Part shown: positions 26,845-38,629 of the stretch, in pieces
Layout: every line of letters starts with the position of its first letter
Position numbering within the stretch: the first letter of the stretch is position 1
Source of the DNA: Gymnogyps californianus
Taxonomy: Eukaryota > Chordata > Aves > Accipitriformes > Cathartidae
Length of the DNA stretch: 64,000 bases
Assembly (NCBI RefSeq): GCF_018139145.2
Contig: NC_059476.1
Coordinates: forward strand, 7,849,501-7,913,500
Reading direction: 5' to 3'
Notes under the pieces: generated by a model
Databases searched by the model: none
What the model saw: the letters and a program-made list of their open reading frames with translations, nothing else
What the model was told of the DNA's origin: nothing
Program-made: the position numbers and the translations under genes

Positions 26845-26925
26845 ATCATAGAATAACTCACGTTGGAAGGGACCTCAGATTGGATCATCTAGTCCGGCTT
26901 CCCGTATCTTCAGGCAACATCACCT
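26845..26925 (-). mobile_element. CR1 LINE fragment, 3' end, diverged
   Basis: The + strand begins ATCATAGAAT and continues GTTGGAAGGGACCT with GATCATCTAGTCC shortly after. This is the complement of the 3' terminus of CR1 retrotransposons (the usual ATTCTATGAT tail and the CCAACTC/GGTCCCTTCCAAC block). It is a 5'-truncated, mutated copy with no coding content, as is typical for CR1. It is the clearest repeat-based sign of a bird or other sauropsid genome. Confidence 0.85.
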
Positions 26926-29900
26926 TTCCAGGAAATCTGTGGTAATTAAATAGTTTCTTCACAGGAATGTAACCAACTCTTATGTTTTTCTATCTCGAAA
27001 TGCAGAATTGAACTCGGTAACATCTTCTAAGATGTAAAACCAAAAAACCCCTTGCAATCCGTTATTCTTCTATGTTGTCCTATTTATGTTAACAGGACTA
27101 CATTCGTGAGTAATGAGTATGGGATTAGGTCATCTAGTCAGCTGAATGGTCTGATAATAATGAATTCAAACTGACATTGCAGAACTCCCCAGAGATGTGT
27201 AAAGGTAAGTATTGTCTCTATGCTGATGTTAAAAGTGAATACTATTTCTAGGAATCCAAGAGCAACCTTTTCTAAAAACTAGTATGGACTATAATAACAG
27301 GTAATGTTAAAATTCATGTTTTTATTCTGATAAAAGAAAAAATATTCAAGCTATATTAGCAGCAAAATTATTACTAAAGCAATAAGAACAACCACAAGCT
27401 TTATAATAATACTGTATGATTATGTATCTCTCTAAGGGTCATGTTAGAAAGCGCCAGCTTGTAAAAAGGATAAAACTGTGTCTAAATGTACTGGCAAATA
27501 AAGTTCCCATTGACAATGAGGGAGAAAAAATTAAAAATCACTTACGGCCTATAAACAGATTTAGATGTAGAATAAAACATGGAATATTCAGTCTATTGAT
27601 TTATCTAGTGATATTTGAGAGATAAAAATGATAATGATCTAGAACTTGGCAAAGAATTTAAAATGTGAGGTTGCCGTTAAATGGGTATTTACCCAAAAGT
27701 CAGAGGCGGTGAAGGGAGTTGGGCTGACAGAACTGAGATAATGTCTATTTGAACATAAGTGAATAAGTAAGTTCAGGAACCAAGTTGGACAATCATATTC
27801 TGGTATCCCATAAAGCTCTGGATATAATGTTAAGCAATGCATTCCATAAACTGGGAAAAATCATAGTCATATAAAATTTATATCAAAATAATATACTGAA
27901 CTTTTATGAACCAAAACCTAAATTTGATATACCAAATAATAACAAAGTGTGTGCAGCATAGTTAAGGTAGGATAGCTAATGAGGTTAAGGACGTAAAAAT
28001 GGAAATTATTGCAACACGAGCAGAAGCAAAATCAAGAGCTTAGCACACTGAGAGGACCAAGGTTTCTCTAGCCAGTCTTCTGGTAAGAATGGAGACGTGC
28101 TATTAGAGGCTTGCAATAAAGCCTAGAAAGACCAAGCAAGCAGTTCAAAGATAATACGTCTTTTCTTATTCTCTGCAGCTTTCAATTCAGTGTTAGAAGA
28201 AAGCACCTTTTTCTATGCATGGTCACCACTTCAAGAAACTACCTGTTTCAGGACAGCACACTAAGACACCTCCAAGAGTGAGCAGCTCTAAAGGCAAATT
28301 CAAGCTTGCCATAAAACTTAATACAGACAGAGATGCATCATGGATAAATAAATGGATCTATTCAATGAGTACAGAGGTTGAAAACACATGGTAGCTTTGG
28401 AGGTTTTTTTATGGAGTGAAGAGATCCAAGGAAAGGTAAACCTTTTACAAACAAATGTTTTGAATGTGCTCATCAAGCTCATCCAAGATAACCCATACTT
28501 GTTTTTTCTAAAAAGGAAAATTCTATGAAATTCATCTTTTTTACCTAAAGGTCGACAAATACCTACCATAAGATTAGACCAAAGCTACAAGCCACAGGAA
28601 AAAAAAAAAATCTTTCTGTGAGCCTAGCTGAGCTGATTTAAACCAAAATAGTAAAAAAATAATTTAGATAATATTAATAAGCAAGGAGAACACCTTTAAG
28701 GCTTCTATAACTTTGTCTTAAGTTTGCTTATATGTAGGGCACACTATATCTTGTATCTATTATTTAGGCACTTGTATAGATTTTTTTATATTTGCATTTA
28801 TTATGGGTTGGATAATGATTGTATTCTCATTTGTGTAGAAATTATAATTCCAATGGATAAAAAATCTAGGAATTAATCTTGTTGATGCTACTGAAATAAA
28901 TTACCCTACGTAGGCTATATATATAAGAAAACAATATAAATTCATCTAAATTCAATTATTAAACAAAGGGAATATTGTATTTAATTAGAAAATTGAATCG
29001 ATTTACTTACATTCATCCTTACCCTTCATAATTTTAGAGATGATAGATCTCTTCCTCTTACACTTTATTGTTATACACAGAGAGAAAGAGGAGAATAATC
29101 TCTCTTCCATTTTTCAATTCCTGTTTCATTTTTTTCAGCTGTGGATGAACTAATCACGAATCAGAACTAGTGGAATAAACTGACGCAAAAAAAGTATTCT
29201 CATACAATAGAAAAGGGTAGTGTTGTCAAAAACTGGCTTAAGACTTCAGCACACTGATACGGATACTTAGGCAGGACTTCACCTAGCTCAGTAGCTTGAC
29301 TTTCTTCAAAATTTAGAGAAAACTTGTATGAATATTTCTTAATTTTAAATAGTTGACTAGATTATAGTAAGATTAGAACTAACAAAAATTATTGTGAATT
29401 TAGTGAAATGCAATTATTTTTGAAAGATTTTTTTAAAATCTAACTTTTTAAAATTGTTTCTGTTAGTCACCCCAATTTATAGTGGGTAAGTGGAAAACAA
29501 AACAAAGAATACGAAACTTAAGATACCTAATCCAGCGGTTGGAGACTCCCTTAATTGTTCGAGTCCAGTGCAAAGTCTGCTCAAGCTGAAACCAGAAGAT
29601 CTAGCACGACAAAAGCTAAATGGGGAGAGATATAAACCAAGCATGAGGAGGACATGAACTGTGCTCTGGTTTCCATATAAGCAAAATCACGTTTTTCTTA
29701 ATACTGAATGAAAATAAGTAAAAAGCATTTTATCTTGGTTTAAAAGAGTGGAATTCGGCCACAGTACTGATGCTCATAAAACATAAATTATTTTTAATCC
29801 TCACATTTTATCATGCATTTATCATTATTTAACCCCTCCGAACTCCCCTAAAGTAAGCTGATATGGGCTTAGGCTGTAACTTGTAACTTATGTTTGAAAT

Positions 29901-32106
29901 CTCAAGTCACTGGACTGAAGCAAAACTCGTGGTTCAGAAGGCACAATATTTTCACACAAAGCAAAACGAAAAGAACAAATCTCCTTTTGAAACAGACTTT
30001 ATGATTTGGGTTTGCTGGACTTATGTTGTTTTCTAAGGGAGACTTAGAGTACTTAATGTACAATAATTAAAAATTGAGGACTTACTATGATACTTCAAGA
30101 TATCATAAAGGCTTATGCAAACCAGAGTTCAAATTGCAATTGGTCTAGTTCCTTGGAGCTGTTTAAGCTAGAAAGAACTCGTAAGTTTTACAGTCTAGGT
30201 TTTTATGAAGCATATTATCCCAAATGGGTCAATCTGAAAATCACCGTAGTAAGAGCTTGTTATATTTGGCTGGGATCTGCAATTGTTAGGAGTCAGTCCA
30301 AAATTCAGTGAAGTCATGGATTTTCATCAAGTCAGTATAGATTAATACGGACTAGATCTGTCACGCTTCAGCTAACAATGACCTTTCTTTACATGTATGT
30401 GCACTCCCTTTCTGAATTCGATTACCAAGATATCTATTTCTTAAGCCCTACAAAGTACTTTTCTTGGGAAAAATACCTTGCCTGTCAATTTTTCAACCAG
30501 TGATTATAAGTAGTCATGGTAAATCCTGCAAACTACAGTGAGACTAATCCTGGGAGAGAAAGACCTGTGCAAGTATCAAGAGCACAGGTATCGAGTTTTT
30601 CCAAAGAAATGCAAGTATATTTAACTATTTAAATCATACATTAATATTGAAAAAGATGCACCAATAAGTTTAGGGAGTTTCTGTGCATTACTTTTCCTGA
30701 GAAACTATCGGGCTAATTTCTGCCCAAATTTATTATCACATACAAAATTGCTGCAGTTAAGAAAATTGCTGTTTGATGTATAAAGGGGTGAATTGTTCTT
30801 CTGAAAGCAAGATATATATAGAGTTTGGCAGTTGTTATATTAGGGTTTATGAACTGTGAATGTTCTACAATGTTCTCCTGTACCTGGTGGGCTCGAACTG
30901 TTGATACATCTCTGAATGAATCTTGTAAATGGTGGTCCCATGTGTGCACTCCAATTTTGTAACCTTTGTTACAGCAAACGGAATAAAGGTTTTGATAATC
31001 AAGTAACATATGCTCACTGTAGCATGTAAATTACACCACTTCTGTTTCTCTAGATTCACTTTAAAAATATTTGATTGGCACCACACACTTTGTATACAGT
31101 TACAGAGTTTTCTTACATTCACTGGCATATGTGGAAAAGTTTTTTGCAATACACTGCAGATTATTCATTGGTGCAAGTGAATCTAAGGACAGTATTGCAG
31201 TATTTAAGCTGGCATTTTGATTGACTGGGCCAAAATCATATGTAGACTCCACTGAGCTAACTCTCTTCTGTAATTAAGATGCTTAAGTAGTTCCTTTTAA
31301 AAATGGAAGTGATACTGGCTTTTTTTAAATTTTATTTTAATGAAGGGAGAGACGTGAGCAGGATAAAGAGCACATTAGTGATTAGAGGGCTTGGCCAAGC
31401 TGTAAGAAATTCAGGTTCTCTGTCCTCTTCTGCATGAATGCATTAGGGTCCAAACCATCTGCTTTCCAGGAAGATGCTTTTGCCACTGGCTGTCATAGTC
31501 CTGGGCACAAGGACACTCCACTTCTGTAGCTAAAGCTTTGCCAGCATTGCAGAAAGCACACGAAGTGTGGGGCTGGGAAAGGAAGGAGGCAGAATCTCAG
31601 TTCTCTAATTCAGTAATGATAGTATTTGGTGCCTTAAAGCTATAAGAGCTATTGATGAATGTTCAGCGTTGAAGGCAATGCCACTCATGTTTAGGCATAA
31701 TATTAGAGCTAGGCACTGAACCCTCAGAGGATGATGGTGGTGCTGGGCTATAAACATTGAGGAAGTTTTACTGTTGAAAACGTAGGTGCGTATGTGACCT
31801 GAGGAGCCATACTTCTCTACCTGAGTGCCTGCATTTTGTTCTTGTCTTGCTTTTTGTGCTTGTGTCCTTTGGCAGGTGATGGCTTTGGCGATTTGCCACA
31901 AATCATGCAGAAAGCTGTAATGGAGAAGGACACTGAACCAAAGCCACCCATCTTTCAGGCGGGTGATATAACCAGCAAATCATCCTCTGGCCCTGCTGTT
32001 CTGTTCTGGGTGATCCCTATGAAGAGGATCAGGTTTGTTTGTTTGTAAGTTATCCTCTCCATGGCAGATCCTAGGGGTTCCACAATGGAGAAGTCTAAAA
32101 GGCTTA
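26926..32106. other. Intergenic AT-rich DNA
   Basis: Very AT-rich sequence without supported genes or clear repeats. Two overlapping minus-strand open frames at 30713-31149 look slightly protein-like (one includes NKGYKIGVHTWDHH) but match no family I can name and break after about 95 codons. Nothing else stands out. Confidence 0.6.
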
Positions 32107-32446
32107 ATTAGGACCCGCTGGTGTGACCAAGCAGCTATTTACAAATAGGGGTGGTAAAAACCCCCAAGTCCAACAGGGCGGAGAAGCCTGTAGGGACGCT
32201 GACAACTGTCTTGGGGTGGTTACATCCATGCGGACTGGCAGAAGTAAAAAAGTATTCACAATGGAGACCTGCCTCACGATCTTAGTCACCTGCCTCAAGA
32301 GTCGTACTCTCCCAGTACGATAGAGCCTTCAGTTACGTGTCACACGCTTTTCCTTTTCCTGCAAAATCTCTGCTTCGTTCGGCCGTCAGTCAGAACCGAC
32401 TGTGGGCTCTGTGCTTCCACGTCAGCTGCTGAGGCATTAGGACCCG
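32107..32446. other. CpG-rich block bounded by 11-bp direct repeats
   Basis: ATTAGGACCCG occurs at 32107-32117 and again at 32436-32446. The roughly 318 bp between them carries many CpGs in a region otherwise nearly devoid of them, plus a perfect 7-bp hairpin (TCGTACT/AGTACGA, 32302-32320) and a short CCTGCCTCA duplication. The layout fits an inserted element with an 11-bp target-site duplication, but no poly(A) tail, terminal repeats or coding relic identifies a class. Confidence 0.35.
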
Positions 32447-32999
32447 TTCACCTCACTTGGATGTTATAAAATAATTAGTTAACAGGTATGAAACATATCA
32501 GATGCAAGACAGTGGAGAGCCTATAAAAGTCTCTAAGAAATGAGTCTTTAAAGCTCGTCTCCTCTCATTAACTGAGAGGGGGCAGGGAGAGAGCAAGAGG
32601 TATAATTTCAGCTCTTAACGTGAGCACAGTACATCGTGTGGAAAAAATTAGATGTGAATAATAAGGCAACCCTAATTCTGTTATTTCTCAGCTTTGGAGC
32701 ATTTGACTTTATAAACTTGTATTCCTAACATTTCTTAATCTATGATTTGGTATAATTTTAACATAAGGCTATTTTCTTCTGGTAGTGGGAGAAGCTATGA
32801 ACTCACTCTAATGCAGGTGAATAAGCTTACACCTTTGGAGAGTCACCCGAGAGTAAACGACCTTATTAACAAATTTAAGAGTAATAATGCTGTTCATTGG
32901 TGTTGCAACAGGCATCGAGGTGTCAGCAAGGTTGGGAATCTCGTAATGTATGCTCTGGAACAGCCTGTTCTTACAGTTTTAAGAGGCATGAGCTGGCAC

Positions 33000-33170
33000 G
33001 CATATATTTGCCTCCGGGGCTTTCTGCTGGAGCGGTGCGCTTTGTCAGGCTCTCCTCAAACCTCCGGGTGCTGCTCCTGGGAGACTCTTCCCTGCGTGGG
33101 GCGAAGGTGCAGCACCCAGTCGCGCTCTGCTGCATTCCAGGAGCGCTGCCCGAGCCCAAAAGAGAAACTG
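33000..33170. other. CpG-dense patch with GC-rich hairpin
   Basis: About eleven CpGs fall within roughly 170 bp. Perfect 9-bp inverted arms GGGTGCTGC (33066-33074) and GCAGCACCC (33109-33117) enclose a second small CTCC/GGAG stem. The patch lies inside a 153-codon open frame (32742-33203) that I do not accept as a gene, because its composition changes abruptly at this patch and no motif is visible. Confidence 0.4.
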
Positions 33171-33569
33171 CTAACAGCCAAAGGTGAGAACTTTGTTTTG
33201 TAAATCAAAAAGAAAAGTGTTAGTTGCTAAGCTGGGGGAGGCCACAGAAAAATAGTTGTTTAGCAGTAGGTCTATCCTGGAGCATAAAAAAAAATATACA
33301 CACAATTTATAGAGTGTGGATTATAAATGTGCATGTTTTAGATCAAATTCTGTTCTTAACATTAAGAAATTCTGTGCAAGCCCAAGCAACACTGACAAAA
33401 GCAGTATTGCTCTGTAGTTCGTCTGATTGAAGGGGTCATAATTTGCCCTCAATTACCTTTAGCTAAGCATGGATCTAAACTAAATCCTTGGAGCTGACCC
33501 CCCTCAGATTTGCAAAAAGTTCAGAAGAGCTCTGACTTTAAATGTGGCACACAGCTCCCATCTCGCACT

Positions 33570-34330
33570 TTAACTGCAGTAAACGTACCTTTTGAGTTTA
33601 CCTGTGCATTTGCAGTTGGAGAACTTCAGAAGATAAAAAGTTAATATGATATAAATTTAGGGCCGACATGCTTGCACTGTGAAGGCAGGTTAATCAGCCT
33701 CTTAACATCCTGTATTTCCCCTGGCAAGTAATGACATTCTGCTTCAATCACATCAACCTTTTTTTAACACTGCCCTCAAGAAAGATTTGGAAAAGATAAG
33801 CATTTCCCGTAACATTTCCCCCCCCCCCCCCGACTTGCATCAGCTATATATGATTTATCTTTTAATGTGTTAAGGCCAGCTCAGTACTCCCTGCCCAAGA
33901 TAATCTCTCATTGACTCCACTGGGAGATTTTCTCATGGCAAGAACATTAAACAGAACACCGATTTTATTTTATTTTTAATGTGCTTCTGACAAATTTTTT
34001 AATTTTGTATCTCTTTTTTAATTTTCATTTCTGTCTCAATGATGCAGGAGAGAGAATTTATTGGGATATAGTTTGTACACTATTGTTTCAGCCCCGCTTT
34101 AACACCTGCCATGGATGATAAATAGATAGCCTGGCTAGTGGTGTAAATTATGGAAGTGCAAGTATTGCATTAGTCTTTCTAAAACATTGTCAGCCACAAA
34201 TTACTTAATGGTACCCAAAGTTAATAGGACATTAACAGTATTATTGTGGCCAGTAAGGAATGTACAATTGAATGTGGGGCAGGTGTTTGCATGACAGGTA
34301 TGTAATATGCCATGCACTAGTATATCATGA
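33570..34330. promoter_or_regulatory. Candidate conserved noncoding element (enhancer-like)
   Basis: The stretch is CpG-poor but compositionally complex. It contains TTAATCAGC, ATTACTTAATGG, GTTAATAGGACATTAACAG and CAGGTGTTTGCATGACAGG: homeodomain, E-box and forkhead-like sites. It has no open frames and no repeat signature apart from a C14 homopolymer (33818-33831). This texture is typical of deeply conserved elements around developmental homeobox genes. The assignment is by appearance only. Confidence 0.3.
33818..33831 (+). repeat. C14 homopolymer
   Basis: Fourteen consecutive C residues, preceded by TTT and followed by GACTTG. Long C runs are rare in this AT-rich window and may be length-variable or a sequencing weak point. 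Confidence 0.95.
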
Positions 34331-37300
34331 AATGTGATTCTTCCTCCTATGCTCTGCTTCTAACTTTATTTATTATGGCGGTCTTCATGCATAGGCACTG
34401 AGTTGAGTAATTTTTGGATGGCAGGATTGCTGTTATCAGTTATTTTTTCTTCATTCACATTGGCACTTACAATATTTTCTGCTAACTTCAAAGATTCATC
34501 CTTTTTTGCTACAAAGGCACTTTGATAGCGACTTGGTTTAGGAAACTGAAAGCGTACATAAACCTTGCCTTAATATTGTGGACTGTAGAAGGTAAAAAGT
34601 GATTACACTCTTTTCTTTTTGTACTGTGGAGACAGTCCTAAATTTCATCATGTATTTGCTAACTTTAAATTCCACTCTTGAAAACGCTTGTGTTCATGAT
34701 TACCTTTAGTAACAAAAAAAAAAAATATGAAATCAATGCTGCTATTTTTGCTATTAAAGTTAAACATGTTTGGAAAGTGGGGTCCCAAATTAGGATGCTA
34801 TAGAGAAATTAGATTTTCATTGGTGATGTTCTTTTATTTTACTCATCATGGTAGCTGTGATCCATTAAATGCTTTGATTGGAAAATATGTTTTGTTTACT
34901 TCTTGGGAATAAGTTTCGATTTTTTTTGTATGATTTTTGCATGAGCTTCATTACAAAATGACATGATCAATTTAAAACAGTTCCCCTAATGATTTTATGA
35001 GGCTTTTGAACCTTTTTCCTCATTATGTGTAGTTACTGACATGTAACCAATTGCAAGATCAAAAGATAGTTTTGCTTATGGTACATGTTATGAAGCACAG
35101 TGACCTTGTCCTCTTCAATTTTTCACTGAGATGCTTAGAATTTGCATCTCCAAACTTATGCCAGTTCCAGTGTGAACTTTGCCACCCAGTGATATTTAAT
35201 ATGAGGAATGGGGAGGAGTGGGGGGATTGTTTTTGTTTTCCTGTGTGCTAAACAGAGAAGTGTGCCACTGAAGGTGGCAAAGTGTTAGTGAAGGAACCCA
35301 AAGAAACTATGTCATTGCTGCCTTCCTCAGTTTCCTCTGATGTCCTTGAATGCAAAGAGTTGGGGGCAGCAGGGTAACACATGGGGAGGTCATGACGTTT
35401 CTGTTTGCCTTGGTGGGCCAGTCACGCTGATCAGACTCATTTTTCAGCTTTCAGTTTCAACCAGCAGTAACCCTAAGAAAATGTAATGTCTTACTCGTCC
35501 TTGTCTGGTTTTGGTATGTAAGATCCTTTATGGAGATCCACGCAGGGCTGGAGGATGTATCACCACTGTTTTGCGGCCACTGCGCTTCATTGCTGTTTGG
35601 CACGTGATATGATGGAAGTGAAGTCACTTGACAGTCCTGTTGCTTAGTTAGTTTCAAAGCTGCAGAGAATGTTTCAGGGTAGACTTTCACTCTTGCTTTC
35701 ATAAATGAAATGAAGATGTCTCGAACAAAAAAAACCCCTGAATTCCAGCACCACAGCTGAGTCTGAATCTCCATCCAGGCTGACCAGGTTGCAAAGCCCT
35801 GCTGTGGAACCGACCCTGCGACACTGCACGGCTCCAAAGCATGTGCCAGGTAACTGCACAAAGTCCAGACTCTCACTTGGATCCATCTGCTCCATTCGTT
35901 TGATCTGTATTTTGACTGTCCCCACATCGCGCTTTCCTAGTAGCAGAAGTGGTTGCCCTACCTTGGAAACTGTGGGGCCAGATATAACTTCTGAAGAATA
36001 GGCAGGAAAAGAGAAGTAGACCAATCCTTGGGATCCCTGCCCATCTTGCAGGAAGCATTGTCTGCCACAGTATCAGACTTTAATTATAGTAATAGAAAGA
36101 TGGTAACGCAGCAAGAAGAGATCAATATCTACCAGCTTCAAGTTCAAAAAAAATCACTTTGTCCCTGGGATGATGGGCTTCCAGGCATCCTCAGGCAAGA
36201 GTGTGTCTTTCCACGGTTTGGTACCCTCATATGTGAGGCTCATCTACAAAGCAGTCATATTTCTGGCCTGCTGAGTAAGTTACTCTCCCTTCTTCATGTC
36301 AACTCTAAGTATACTCAAGCGTTATGAACACAGCCAGTGCAAAGTGGCAGAAGGTATTAAAATCATGCTTAAAATTGCTGCCACGGTGTTTAGTTCATTC
36401 ACAGTCATTCCCACAAAGGAGGTGGTTTCTAGAAACATTTCTTTTCTGTGCTTGCACTCATTGCAATGCAGACTGAATGCCTCTGCATAAACAATTAATC
36501 TGACTTCTTTGCATCAGGCACCCTTTTGATAAATACTGCTGTTGCAACTTGTTTGCACAGGGTGAAGACCTATCACTTAAAAACATTTACTTGATATATT
36601 TACATATAATTCTGCATTCTCTCAAGACCTGTTGGCAGCATTAAGTTATTCTACAATGTCAGCTGTTACAAGGTTGTGAGTTTCTTGGCTCTTCAGTGTT
36701 GCATCGAAACAAAGCACTTGCAGATGCTCTGCCATTTGGCTGTAATGTTGCTTTCCATTTAACAAAAAAGCATTTCTTGGATGTCATATGAGCATCAGTA
36801 TCAGATTTCTGAGCGATTAGACTGGTGGTACAGGGAGATCTAAAACTGTTGCTACTGCTGGTGTGTACTAAACCTGTAGTAAGCTCTTTGATGTTCTACC
36901 TGAGTGCTTACAAACTGTTGCCACCTTAGTCTGTCAGCATTTTTGATGTTCCAAAATGTGAAGATGATAACCACATATCATTAGCAACCTGTTGCTCTTC
37001 CAAGATAAAAGCCAGTGATGGCAGAAGCAATGTTAATAGCTACACGGTTATCTTAGAGACATGTTAGCTGAGCTGTGCCCTGTGCTAGGATTTGTCTTGC
37101 CATCCATTAAAATAATTAATCAGCAAAATAGCATGTTAATGAGGACTGTAGAGATGCCTAGATGGGTCCATAAAAATGATCCTGTGTGCCTGAGGCCAGA
37201 TTCTGTTCTCACAAAAAGGAAAATCCAAAGAAATTCTGTTGGCTTCGGTTGCATTATTGTTCTTACAGCAGCGCGTGAATAAAATCAGAAGCAGATCCAT

Positions 37301-37769
37301 AAAACTGAGGCAAAGTATGATATGAATGAATGTTTTTTAGAATGATTGTTAGATTCATCTGAGGGAGAAAAAAGTTGTGGAAACTGTGAAATATTGCAAA
37401 AATTAGTTTTGTTACCAAGAAGTAACTTAGATAAGGCTGTGGTTGCAACTAAATCATCTGTCATTGAAATGTATGCAGGCCTGGACGATAGCTGGGGAAA
37501 GAAAAACCCCCTAAATGTTGATAGGAAAGTGCTTGGAAGCAAAGTGCTTAGTAACAATCAGAAGAGATGACAGATTGTATTATTGCACAACAATAAGTCT
37601 TCAAAGTATTAGAGGTATCAATTTACAGCGCTTTCTATACCATCATTACCTGCCACAGTCTGACTCTAATCACAGCAATAGAAACCAGGGTAGCTCCATG
37701 GGTGTTTGTGACTTTCTCTGAATATTTATGAAGGTTATAAATGAAATCAGGATCTTGCTCTCTGTTCTT
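34331..37769. other. Intergenic DNA with one stop-poor patch
   Basis: No gene is recognised. At 35457-36058 several frames on both strands are open at once (156 and 116 codons on the minus strand), in a GC-neutral patch; no family match was found. Segments 36062-36098 and 37650-37684 share a diverged word (CTGCCACAGT followed by AATAGAAA) and may be copies of one old repeat. A stretch near 37186-37286 begins GGCCAGATTCTGTTCTCA, reminiscent of an old palindromic sauropsid repeat. Confidence 0.5.
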
Positions 37770-38070
37770 AGCCCATCTGTATAACCATGAAGGCCGAATG
37801 AAGCTTTTAGTCATTATACTTAATTGGATGAATGGCCTTCAAAGCTGTCAATAAGTGGTGTGTTCACAGTAAGGTAATTAATAACGCTATTTCCTTTTGG
37901 AAGACATATCATTAGCCATTATTTCTCGAGATACAACACTGATGTCTTTATTCAAAGAGGTAATTGCAGGTTACCCACCAATTCCCCACCAGTGACATCA
38001 TCTTTGCAAACTGAATCTCACAATCTGTCACTTCTGAATTCATAATTAGGATATTTTTCTAATGACAAGT
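37770..38070. promoter_or_regulatory. Candidate conserved noncoding element
   Basis: CpG-poor, repeat-free sequence dense in TAAT-type cores (TACTTAATTGGATGAATGG, GTAATTAATAACG, CATAATTAGG), with a CTGTCAATAAG and a GTGACATCATC (CRE/AP-1-like) site. No coding potential. It resembles conserved developmental enhancers by texture. Conservation itself cannot be assessed from one sequence. Confidence 0.35.
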
Positions 38071-38592
38071 GAATGTTATTGAAAGAAATACCTACTTTGT
38101 CGTTACAGGAATAAGCACAGCCGTATTGAAGAGTGAGGGGCTTGTAACACAAATAAGGCTTGTGAGTTGTTAGACTGAACATCTGGGACCTTCAGAATGA
38201 CTGTATTGAAGGATCTAGCAAAAGTCACAAAGGCAAACCAGCAGCTGTATCACAACCAGTGTGTCACCAACAATTTCGATGGCATACTTGAACAGACATG
38301 CCGAAAAGATTCTCTGCTGTAGAATTTATTTGCTGATTCAGAGTATTTTATAATAACAGATAAAGAGATTCTGTTAGTTTGCCCCCATTCAGAAAATACG
38401 TACTGTACAGTGTGAATGTCCCTTTTCACCCCTCTTAATTAGCTAATGTGCTATGCAGCATAGTTGATTTCTGACCCTGTCCTGGGAGGCCAGAAACATG
38501 GATAGCAATGGGATACTTTGGTGCTTTTTATTTGTTCATCCTATTTTAAAATGTATGTGTACAAATAACAAGAATCCTTCACCAAGAGGTGA

Positions 38593-38629
38593 ACAGCTCT
38601 TGCTAGTGTTGTAAAGCTATGCAGGTAAA
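38593..38629 (+). repeat. Left arm of 37-bp inverted repeat pair
   Basis: This 37-bp arm begins ACAGCTCTTGCTAGTG and ends GCAGGTAAA. Its reverse complement recurs at 39609-39645 with only two transition differences (35 of 37 identical). The arms enclose 979 bp. No target-site duplication flanks the outer ends, and no transposase relic is seen inside. Confidence 0.9.

Noticed and set aside
29545..29565. GTTCGAGTCC, resembling a tRNA T-arm
   Set aside because: No A-box, no acceptor or anticodon stems can be placed at the right distances.
32571..32584. Second CTCF-like word CTGAGAGGGGGCAG
   Set aside because: The left half of the motif mismatches at several positions; only the G-rich core fits.
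32742..33203. 153-codon + strand open frame
   Set aside because: A frame of this length is expected about once by chance in a window of this size and composition, its second half is just the CpG patch, and no motif is visible.
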